Source: Desulfobacteraceae bacterium (GTDB lineage: Bacteria > Desulfobacterota > Desulfobacteria > Desulfobacterales > Desulfobacteraceae). Taken from it: a stretch of DNA of 24,400 nucleotides. The notes beneath the pieces were generated by a model. It worked only from the letters and a program-made list of their open reading frames with translations, was not told where the DNA came from and made no database searches. The DNA is taken from assembly GCA_022712835.1 (NCBI GenBank), contig JAFLJU010000028.1, forward strand, positions 1 to 24,400. Reading direction: 5' to 3'. Shown here piece by piece: positions 7,675 through 14,217 of the stretch (position 1 is its first letter; every line of letters starts with the position of its first letter). Both the position numbers and the translations under genes were made by a program.

Positions 7675-9588
7675 TCAGGTGCTGGGTTCATGCTTTTCCT
7701 TATTGGAAGCCCTGGACTTTAACCACAGGGGGCGGAACAAGATTGCTGCCAGGACCAGGATACCCAGTATTCTGATCATGGGTGAATTGAGAAGATCCGG
7801 TATAGCGCATAAAAAAGTGGTCAGCCCGGCCAGGACAAAAAGGCCGACCCGAAAAATCAGGTTCAGCGGTTTGAAAAAGTAACCGCTCAATGCGCCGGCA
7901 AAGAATATGATGGCGATTAAAACCATCAGCGTGACCGTGATAATTTCAAGTGGCGTACCTCGCATGAGCAAGGCCGGGTTGAATACAAAAACATAGGGGA
8001 TCAAAAATCCTGCCAAAGCCAGTTTAAACGCTTCAAAGCCGGTCTGGAGCGGTTTTGACTTGGCAATGGAAGCGGCACAAAAGGCAGGCACACACACCGG
8101 CGGGGTAACCCCGGCCAGAACGGCAAAATAATACACAAAAAGATGGGCCGGCAGCATATCGACCCCCATGGCCAGCAGGGCGGGTCCGCCAATGGTAATG
8201 GCAATGATATAGGCAGGGGTGCAGGGCAGCCCCATACCCATGACAAGGGAGGTGACCATGACAAGGAGCATGGCTGGCAGTAGCTGTCCCCCGGACCAGT
8301 TTGTGATGACCGTGGCAACCCCTAGGGCAAGACCGGTATGGGTGACAATGGCAACCACCATGCCAGCTCCTGCACAGGCAAGGGCAATCATGATCATATT
8401 ATGACTGGAAAGACGAAGGGTTTCAAAGATTCTGGCAGGTGTCATCCGGGTATCTTTTTTTACAAAACTTATCAAAAATACAATTGCAATGGCTGCATTG
8501 GCCGCCAGAAAGGGTGAATATCCTTTTAGGAGCATCGCCACAAGACACACCATGGGGATGAGAAGATAAGAATCCTTCAGAATCTGCTTATAGGAGACCA
8601 TGTCCTTTTCCTCCACCCCTATAAGTTTTTCCCGCTGGGCAGTATAATGGACCCGGATGACCATGCTGGCGTAAAGCAGCAATGATCCCAGCATGGCAGC
8701 GATGACGATTTTAACATAGGAGATACCTGTGATCTCTGCCATCACAAAGGCACCCGCCCCCATGACCGGCGGCATGAGCATACCGCCGGTGGAAGCGGCA
8801 GCTTCCACGGCTCCGGCGAATCTGCGCCGGTACCCAAGCTTTTTCATTAAAGGAATGGTGAATACACCTGTTGAATAAACATTGGCGGCTGCCACACCGG
8901 AGATGGAGCCAAAAAGCCCTGAAGAGATGACCGCTATCTTGGCGGGCCCTCCATTGCTCTTGCCGGCGATCCTGCAGGCCAGATCCGTAAAAAACTGACC
9001 CGTCTTGGTGACCTCCATAAACGCTCCGAAAATGACAAACAAGGCCACAAAGGTAGCAGAAACCCCGGTAATGGAGCCGAAAATACCGGCATCGGTAATC
9101 AGATACTGCATTTCGATCATTTCTGCAAAAATAACGGGTTTGGCATAAAATACACCGGACAGATAGGGGGCCGCATAAAGATAGGCAAAAAAGGCGGCAA
9201 TGAGATATGCCATGGCCGGCACCACTGCTCTTCTCACGGCCTCCAGGAGCAGGACAATCATCAAAGATCCCAGGACCAGTTCGATGGTCAGGACATCATC
9301 CACAAATTCCAACCGCTCGGTGAGCCGTTCATGAAAATAAATTATATACAGGGGGGGGAAAATTGAAAGAATGGCAAGAATCCAGTTGAAAATCCCCACG
9401 CGTTCACGGACTTGTTTCTTGAATGCCGGGAAAAGGACAAAGGCAGCTGGCAGCAGAAACAAAAGATGGATACCCCGCTGGATACGAGGCTGATAAATTC
9501 CCACAGTGGCTGTATATAGCTGAAAAATGGAAAGAATAACAAGCCAGGTGCCAATTGCCTTGTCTTGCCAGGTATTAAGATTTTTCAT
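7675..9588 (-). CDS. TRAP transporter, fused small and large permease subunits (4TM/12TM, TAXI-associated)
   Basis: 637 residues, the length of fused DctQ-DctM-type permeases that work with TAXI binding proteins. About 16 hydrophobic helices can be followed, beginning with the N-terminal four-helix part (about 14-115). The DctM core is marked by G-M-G-L-P-C-T-P-A-Y-I and I-G-G-P-A-L, and a G-S-I-S-G-V-A-A-A-N segment lies in the first half. It is an inner-membrane secondary transporter normally driven by a sodium gradient. A G-rich SD (GGGGGG) lies 5 bases before the ATG. It lies 90 bases after the binding-protein gene, with a hairpin between, and 30 bases before the FAD oxidase, which ties transport to the oxidative pathway. 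Confidence 0.92.
   Translation of the reverse strand: MKNLNTWQDKAIGTWLVILSIFQLYTATVGIYQPRIQRGIHLLFLLPAAFVLFPAFKKQVRERVGIFNWILAILSIFPPLYIIYFHERLTERLEFVDDVLTIELVLGSLMIVLLLEAVRRAVVPAMAYLIAAFFAYLYAAPYLSGVFYAKPVIFAEMIEMQYLITDAGIFGSITGVSATFVALFVIFGAFMEVTKTGQFFTDLACRIAGKSNGGPAKIAVISSGLFGSISGVAAANVYSTGVFTIPLMKKLGYRRRFAGAVEAAASTGGMLMPPVMGAGAFVMAEITGISYVKIVIAAMLGSLLLYASMVIRVHYTAQREKLIGVEEKDMVSYKQILKDSYLLIPMVCLVAMLLKGYSPFLAANAAIAIVFLISFVKKDTRMTPARIFETLRLSSHNMIMIALACAGAGMVVAIVTHTGLALGVATVITNWSGGQLLPAMLLVMVTSLVMGMGLPCTPAYIIAITIGGPALLAMGVDMLPAHLFVYYFAVLAGVTPPVCVPAFCAASIAKSKPLQTGFEAFKLALAGFLIPYVFVFNPALLMRGTPLEIITVTLMVLIAIIFFAGALSGYFFKPLNLIFRVGLFVLAGLTTFLCAIPDLLNSPMIRILGILVLAAILFRPLWLKSRASNKEKHEPST
9351..9358. 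repeat. Eight-G homopolymer within the TRAP permease gene
   Basis: A run of eight G on the plus strand (eight C in the mRNA) encodes Pro-Pro in an early loop of the permease. It is one of three G/C runs of eight or nine bases in this window. Confidence 0.5.
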
Positions 9589-9617
9589 GAAGCCCCCCAG
9601 GAAATATTGGTATGAAG

Positions 9618-9641
9618 GGCAGGGTACGCAAATACCCTGCC
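9618..9641 (-). promoter_or_regulatory. Intercistronic stem-loop between binding protein and permease
   Basis: GGCAGGGTA (9618-9626) and TACCCTGCC (9633-9641) form a perfect 9-bp stem with a 6-base loop. No U-tract follows in the direction of transcription, so it is more likely an RNA-stability or partial-attenuation element that favours the periplasmic binding protein over the permease than a full terminator. A 10-bp palindrome GACCGCGGTC (9656-9665) lies nearby. Confidence 0.5.
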
Positions 9642-9678
9642 GGGATTGAGATACAGACCGCGGTCAAGCCTGGGGTCT

Positions 9679-10704
9679 CTATTTCATATGACCTGCATCC
9701 TTGTAGTATTTTATGGCACCTGGATGAAGGGGAAGGGCTACATTTTTCCAACCGGTTTCAGGTATGAAATTCTTGTTGGCCGGATTGATTTTGTATAATT
9801 CGTCGGTATTTTCACAAATAATTTTAATGATGGTATAGGCAACGTTTTCAGGGACATCTTTGTTGATAATCAGTTCCCCTGCCGATACGACAGTTGGCAC
9901 ATCAACATCCTGGCCCTTGTAGGTCCCTTTGGGGATAAAGCTTCTTCCTGAATCCCGGGATAACGTTCCCAGCTCACCGTTGAGATGATCAATACAGGCA
10001 TCGGACAAAGCGATAACTGAAGAATCCCGACTCACAGACATCTCGGTAATGGCGGCACCGGGAAGACCCAGGTGGGTGAATACAAAGTCCACATGGTGGT
10101 CCTTATACAGGTTGACCATGTCTGAATAGACGGCATGGAAAACCTTGCCGCCGGCTTTTTCAATGTCCTTGAGAGAAATGCCGTAAAAGCTTAGGATTGT
10201 ATTCATCAACGGCAGGTCTGATGTCCCTTTCATGGGTGCTGCAACTCTGATCTTTTTGCCTGCCTTGACCATGTCGGCGAGCTGGGCCATGGTGGTAATA
10301 CCCTTTTTTTTCGCACCCATAACATGGATGTGATAAATACCAAAGATACCGCCAAGGGAACGAACATCAGGATTGGCTTTTTTATAAACTGGTGCCAGCC
10401 CTTTAAAGGCCATCTTGTCAACAAACGTAATTCCCCAGCCTAGATCATCTTTATGTCTGGATACCCTTACAGGATTGACAACACCTCCGCCTGGAACCAC
10501 TTTCAGTATCAGGTTGGGCTCAGTTTCCGCAATCATTCTGGCAATGCCGCCGGCCTGTACATACCAGCCACCGCCAACACCCCCTGCCACCCAGGTCATG
10601 GTTGTGGATTGGGTCACCTTGTTTGCGTCGGCCATGGTCACTGCCGGCAGGGCAAAAAAAACTGCCAGTAGGAGGGTTAACAAATAAATCATGGTTTTTT
10701 TCAT
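9679..10704 (-). CDS. TAXI-family TRAP transporter solute-binding protein
   Basis: 341 residues. It begins with an evident signal peptide (M-K-K-T-M, hydrophobic 6-20, Ala-rich cleavage region near 26), so it is periplasmic. The first mature strand, W-V-A-G-G-V-G-G-G-W-Y, is the TAXI-type ligand-pocket glycine segment, and V-P-G-G-G-V-V-N-P-V-R follows. TAXI proteins bind small organic anions such as glutamate and 2-oxo acids for TRAP uptake. The specificity here is unknown. The start has GGGAG about 9 bases upstream. It precedes the permease and follows the ThDP enzyme in the same operon. The C-terminal L-H-P-G-A-I-K-Y-Y-K-D block is also typical. Confidence 0.9.
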   Translation of the reverse strand: MKKTMIYLLTLLLAVFFALPAVTMADANKVTQSTTMTWVAGGVGGGWYVQAGGIARMIAETEPNLILKVVPGGGVVNPVRVSRHKDDLGWGITFVDKMAFKGLAPVYKKANPDVRSLGGIFGIYHIHVMGAKKKGITTMAQLADMVKAGKKIRVAAPMKGTSDLPLMNTILSFYGISLKDIEKAGGKVFHAVYSDMVNLYKDHHVDFVFTHLGLPGAAITEMSVSRDSSVIALSDACIDHLNGELGTLSRDSGRSFIPKGTYKGQDVDVPTVVSAGELIINKDVPENVAYTIIKIICENTDELYKINPANKNFIPETGWKNVALPLHPGAIKYYKDAGHMK

Positions 10705-10739
10705 TTTCTTTCTCCCTTTTTTTAGTTGGTATATATTTC

Positions 10740-12461
10740 TTACCCCATCTGTTTGTTGTTCTTTTCCTGGGCTTTAATCCAGGAAAAGACAGGCGGAATA
10801 TCCTCTGATTCAGGTTCACTTTTTATATCCAGAAAAATGGGTTTTCTGGATTTGAATGCCGCTTTTAGGCCGTCATCCAGCTCTTCTGTCGTTTCAATGG
10901 ATAAGGCTTTTATTCCAAACCCTTGGGCCACTTTTACCGGATCATTGGCATTGAAATCCACAGAAAAGTATTTTTTATTGCAATGAAGTTTTTGCAGGGC
11001 TTTAATCCAACCGAAGGCACTATTATTGAAATGAATGAGCACTGCCGGGATATTGAGCCGGGAAATGGTTTCCAGCTCACCGGCCGACATGCCCAGGGAT
11101 CCATCCCCGAAAAGTCCTATCAACCTTGCATCAGGACGTGCAAAGTGGGCACCGACCACAGCAGGAATTGCATATCCCAATCCGCCATAGGCCCGGGGGA
11201 TAATAAATCTGGAATTTTTTCCTGCCAGTTTTAAATATCTGGTGACATAGGGGGTTGGTGTGCCGGCATCAGAGATCACGATGGTGGATTCATCAAGATG
11301 ACGGTTGAGTTGGGCAATAATGCGTTGGGGTTTTAAGGGGCTTGTATCTGCCTGGAACTCTTTTCTCGCATTTTTCCAGAAGGCGCGCCGCTGCAGATTA
11401 AGTTCATTCACCCAGTCAGATGTCTCCCGCTGAGCTGTTTTTCCTTTTAAAAGAATACACAAGTCCTCCACAACCAGTTTCGCATCTCCTGCAACACTTA
11501 AGGTGTTTTGGAAATTATTGCCAAGCATTTCAGCATTTAAATCAATTTGAAGAATTTTGCGACCCGGTTTTTCAGACGGCATTGTCCAGTTTATGGTGGA
11601 AACAGATCCCATCTTGCACCCAATGTATAGCAAGGTGTCTGCCTCTTCAATCGCAAGGTGGGCATGGGGGTGGAAACCGTTATCACCTATTACACCAATT
11701 GCCAGCACATGATCATCCGGCATAATGCCCTGGCCGGATATGGTTGAGACAACCGGAGCTGTCATCCATTCTGCCATTGATCGGATTGCCTCACCTGCCT
11801 GGGAGTGGTTGGCACCGCCACCGACGATGATGACCAATTTTTTAGCGGCAACCATGTGGGATACAAGCTTTTCCAACTCTATCCTGGCACCTCGTGTTCT
11901 ATAAGCGGGGTAGGCACAGCAATTATTGTCCGCATATAAGTTTTTGGGATTTTCCAAAAAATTCCCGTTTAAGGCTTCCTGGGGGAATGCCAGGTGAACA
12001 GCCCCGGGCTTCCCGGTTGTCGCAATTCTGAAGGCCCGGCGTATGACTTCTGGTATCTTGTCTGTACCTTTTACGACGGATGCCCATTTTGTGATGGATT
12101 CATACAGTTTTTGAGTATCAAGCTCAGTTATGGTTTGTTTGCCCTCACCCGAAAGAGGTGTATCCGATGTGATGGCGATGAGGGGAATGGAAGAGGCATT
12201 GGCTTCAGCCACTCCAGGCACTGTGTAGAGCGAGCCTGCACCACTTGGACATTCGCAAACCCCGGGTTTATGACTTAGCCTGGCATAGGCATCCGCCATA
12301 AAAGATGCGGATCGCTCATCCCTGGCCATTATATGTCGAATGCCGGATTTGCTGTCGTAGAGGGCCTCATAGAGTTTAATGCTGGTATCACCCGGAACAC
12401 CAAAAATATATTCAACACGATATTCTTCCAACATCTTGACAATAACTTGGGCGCCAATCAT
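10740..12461 (-). CDS. Thiamine-diphosphate-dependent enzyme (acetolactate synthase / 2-oxo-acid decarboxylase family)
   Basis: 573 residues from the ATG at 12461. I chose this ATG over the one at 12476 because GGGGAG lies 7 bases before it and the first ATG has no SD; it then starts M-I-G-A-Q like its relatives. The three-domain ThDP fold is clear: PYR domain with catalytic-type Glu49 (A-R-D-E-R-S), central domain with G-G-G-A-N, and PP domain with Mg/ThDP motif G-D-G-S at 452 ending in N-N at 479-480. The family decarboxylates 2-oxo acids or joins them (acetolactate synthase, glyoxylate carboligase, benzoylformate decarboxylase). No small regulatory subunit gene is adjacent, which argues against a biosynthetic acetolactate synthase. 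First gene of the catabolic operon, it probably uses the 2-oxo acid made by the dehydrogenase. Confidence 0.85.
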   Translation of the reverse strand: MIGAQVIVKMLEEYRVEYIFGVPGDTSIKLYEALYDSKSGIRHIMARDERSASFMADAYARLSHKPGVCECPSGAGSLYTVPGVAEANASSIPLIAITSDTPLSGEGKQTITELDTQKLYESITKWASVVKGTDKIPEVIRRAFRIATTGKPGAVHLAFPQEALNGNFLENPKNLYADNNCCAYPAYRTRGARIELEKLVSHMVAAKKLVIIVGGGANHSQAGEAIRSMAEWMTAPVVSTISGQGIMPDDHVLAIGVIGDNGFHPHAHLAIEEADTLLYIGCKMGSVSTINWTMPSEKPGRKILQIDLNAEMLGNNFQNTLSVAGDAKLVVEDLCILLKGKTAQRETSDWVNELNLQRRAFWKNARKEFQADTSPLKPQRIIAQLNRHLDESTIVISDAGTPTPYVTRYLKLAGKNSRFIIPRAYGGLGYAIPAVVGAHFARPDARLIGLFGDGSLGMSAGELETISRLNIPAVLIHFNNSAFGWIKALQKLHCNKKYFSVDFNANDPVKVAQGFGIKALSIETTEELDDGLKAAFKSRKPIFLDIKSEPESEDIPPVFSWIKAQEKNNKQMG

Positions 12462-12485
12462 ATCAATACTCCCCATCGAATGAAT

Positions 12486-12496
12486 ATTTAATAAAT
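12486..12496. promoter_or_regulatory. Candidate operator copy 1 (ATTTAATAAAT)
   Basis: An 11-bp palindrome with one central base, within a 14-base identity (12485-12498) to 12628-12641. It lies just downstream of the -10 box of the catabolic operon promoter, next to a TTAATTAA-rich stretch (12500-12519). This placement suits repression by the divergent GntR protein; the assignment is inferred. Confidence 0.45.
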
Positions 12497-12521
12497 TTGT
12501 TAATTAATTATTTAATTAAAT

Positions 12522-12550
12522 TTTATGGCAAAAAAAATACACCTTGTCAA
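12522..12550 (-). promoter_or_regulatory. Sigma-70-type promoter of the catabolic operon
   Basis: Reading the minus strand, TTGACA (12550-12545) is a perfect -35 box, followed after 17 bases by CATAAA (12527-12522). Transcription would start near 12515, about 55 bases before the ThDP gene start and within the candidate operator region. Confidence 0.55.
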
Positions 12551-12628
12551 GTAAATGGAAAAAAATATATTGTTCAGTAACCACATGATTTTTTATTAAA
12601 TCTTCAGGGGGTTAGGTTAAGCCTTGCT

Positions 12629-12651
12629 ATTTAATAAATTTTTTAATAAAT
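12629..12651. promoter_or_regulatory. Candidate operator copies 2 and 3 upstream of the GntR gene
   Basis: ATTTAATAAAT at 12629-12639 is identical to copy 1, and TTTTAATAAAT at 12641-12651 differs by one base. Their centres are 12 bp apart. They lie about 35-57 bases before the regulator start, where binding could give autoregulation. AT richness makes chance occurrence possible. Confidence 0.4.
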
Positions 12652-12685
12652 TATAGTACAATATGAAAAGCAAATAAGGACACCG

Positions 12686-13399
12686 ATGCCGCCCGAAAAA
12701 ACAAATAAAGAAACCGAAAAATCTGATTTAACGGTTAAAGCATATACCGCCATTAGACAGATGCTGTTTTGTAATGAGATCCAGCCAGGTCAAAAAATTA
12801 AATATAAAGATCTTGCCAATCGTATCGGTGTGAGTATGACACCTGTGATCCAGGCTATCAAATGGTTGGAATTTCGGAATATTGTCCGGCATGAGACCAA
12901 CAAAGGATATTATGTAAACAAGGTCAGTCTCAAAGAAATTACCGAAATTTACAATGCCCGGCTTTTAATAGAGGTAGCGCTTGTTCCAGATACGATTAAG
13001 AACCTTAATGTTGACGGAATAAAAAAACTTCAAAAGGCCATGGAAAAATATAAAACTGCAGTGGACGAAGATAATTATTACAAGCGTATTCTGACGGATA
13101 TGGGATTTCACATGTGTTTGGCTTCATTGGCGGATTCCAGCATCCAGCTACAAATACTTCAAGAATTATTTGATGTCCTGTTGTTAAGATACAGCCGAAA
13201 TCTTTATTTTTCCAGCGTAATGGACACTTCATTACAGGAGCATTCCGATATACTTGAATGCCTTGAACGATCAGATGAAGAGGGTGTCCGCAAGGCCCTT
13301 ACCTACCACATTATACAGGTAAGGGATCATATTATCAAAGGGATGTCCCGGCTTATTGTCGATACCAAAGAGCCTTTTTCTCCAGAGTTTTCTTTTTAA
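12686..13399 (+). CDS. GntR-family transcriptional regulator, FadR/FCD subfamily
   Basis: 237 residues. The N-terminal winged helix-turn-helix is at about 15-78, with D-L-A-N-R-I-G-V-S-M-T-P-V-I-Q-A-I as the recognition region. The C-terminal FCD ligand domain retains the four metal-ligand positions, here Asp138, His142, His186 and His208, so it probably binds a metal and an organic acid effector. SD AAGGA lies about 8 bases before the ATG. The gene is divergent from the seven-gene operon with a 224-base shared spacer that contains a promoter and repeated palindromes, the classic arrangement for a local substrate-responsive repressor. The effector is probably the transported compound or its 2-oxo product, which is inference. 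Confidence 0.9.
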   Translation: MPPEKTNKETEKSDLTVKAYTAIRQMLFCNEIQPGQKIKYKDLANRIGVSMTPVIQAIKWLEFRNIVRHETNKGYYVNKVSLKEITEIYNARLLIEVALVPDTIKNLNVDGIKKLQKAMEKYKTAVDEDNYYKRILTDMGFHMCLASLADSSIQLQILQELFDVLLLRYSRNLYFSSVMDTSLQEHSDILECLERSDEEGVRKALTYHIIQVRDHIIKGMSRLIVDTKEPFSPEFSF

Positions 13400-13435
13400 A
13401 AAGATATCAGAGGAATCTATATAACCTTTGGATTT

Positions 13436-13651
13436 CTATGCATCGGACCCCTTGTCTTTCAACCTGTTTTGAACCAGGGTTGCTATCTTTTCAAGGGTAT
13501 AGGGTTTGAACAGGCAAGGACTCTGACCCAGCTCCCTGATCGTCTCAATGGGACCTCTTAAGGGATCTTGCTTTTTCATATCAGGATCTTTCGTTTTTTT
13601 TAAAATTAAAGCAACAACTTTTCTTGAAGCATCCCCTTCGTTCTGATATTC
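13436..13651 (-). pseudogene. Remnant of a receiver (REC) domain C-terminus
   Basis: On the minus strand an open frame of 71 codons runs from just after a stop (13652-13654) to TAG at 13436-13438, with no plausible start. Its end reads I-R-E-L-G, then L-F-K-P-Y-T-L-E-K-I-A-T-L-V-Q-N-R-L, the helix 4-beta 5-helix 5 part of a receiver domain with the conserved Lys-Pro pair. The phospho-Asp half is missing. Upstream sequence does not continue the domain, so this is a decayed fragment of a response regulator or hybrid kinase rather than an intact gene. Confidence 0.6.
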
Positions 13652-13693
13652 CTAAAAGCAGTTTAATACAAACATAAAAAATCGGAGGTGACA

Positions 13694-14089
13694 ATGCCTG
13701 TAATAATAAGTGTTCTTCTTCTTTTTAGTGGCCTAATTGGAATATACATTGGTCAAAAAATGGTCCGGAACCGCTATGATTTTTTCTTTCGACAAGCCCA
13801 GCCTGACGATGTGGTGGTTTGTAGGACTGTCTTTGTTTGTTGTGATGGTTCCTACCACAAAAAGGCCATCTCTAATATTTTGACCTTTGGCAATGATTGG
13901 AAAGCATTTGAAACGGATGATGGATGTCAATATGTCCTGGGAGAATGCTTTGTAAAAGAAGAGGGTCAAAGATCTTCTATTAGCAAGGAAACAAAAGAAA
14001 AATGGGTCAGCAGGGAAGAATTAAATCAATACGAAAAAACTTTTGGAAAGCAAATCAAACAATTGGAAAATAATACAGATACAAAGTAA
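13694..14089 (+). CDS. Small single-span membrane protein of unknown function
   Basis: 131 residues from the ATG at 13694, with GGAGG 5 bases upstream. A GTG two codons earlier lies inside that SD and is unlikely. One hydrophobic helix (about 2-21, I-I-S-V-L-L-L-F-S-G-L-I-G-I-Y-I-G) is followed by basic residues, suggesting N-out anchoring with a cytoplasmic domain. The soluble part has four cysteines (V-V-C-R-T, F-V-C-C-D-G, G-E-C-F) in a beta-rich stretch, then a charged, probably helical tail. I recognise no family. It is a lone plus-strand gene between a receiver remnant and a convergent chemoreceptor gene, and its stop codon overlaps the dispersed repeat. Confidence 0.7.
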   Translation: MPVIISVLLLFSGLIGIYIGQKMVRNRYDFFFRQAQPDDVVVCRTVFVCCDGSYHKKAISNILTFGNDWKAFETDDGCQYVLGECFVKEEGQRSSISKETKEKWVSREELNQYEKTFGKQIKQLENNTDTK

Positions 14090-14107
14090 GGACCGCAGAT
14101 GAAATAA
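14087..14107 (+). repeat. Dispersed intergenic repeat, copy 2
   Basis: This matches 1070-1090 with one mismatch across 21 bases. The first three bases are the stop codon of the preceding gene. The following 90 bases lead into the hairpin at 14168-14196, so the full element may be about 110 bases with a terminal palindrome. Confidence 0.5.
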
Positions 14108-14167
14108 GTTATTTCGTTCAAGTTATAAAATTTGCGCTCCTAAGCTCTGATACGGATCTGGTGGGTT

Positions 14168-14196
14168 GCGACGCAGGATAAAATATCCTGCGCCGC
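14168..14196. terminator. Hairpin between two convergent genes, possible bidirectional terminator
   Basis: GCGACGCAGGATA and TATCCTGCGCCGC pair over 13 positions with one mismatch and a 3-base loop. It lies between the ends of the small membrane protein gene and the chemoreceptor gene. Only a weak T-run (ATTTT at about 14201) follows on the plus strand and none on the minus strand, so it may act with Rho or simply as a stabilising structure. Confidence 0.5.
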
Positions 14197-14217
14197 ATCC
14201 ATTTTAAAGGCTATTTG

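Noticed and set aside
10740..12461. Sulfoacetaldehyde acetyltransferase (Xsc) with a taurine dehydrogenase pathway
   Set aside because: The ThDP protein lacks the Xsc-like N-terminal pattern as I know it, no phosphotransacetylase gene is adjacent, and the dehydrogenase has the three-part Fe-S form rather than the TauXY form.
10740..12461. Biosynthetic acetolactate synthase
   Set aside because: There is no ilvN-type small subunit or other branched-chain gene nearby, and the gene is embedded in a transport/catabolic operon.
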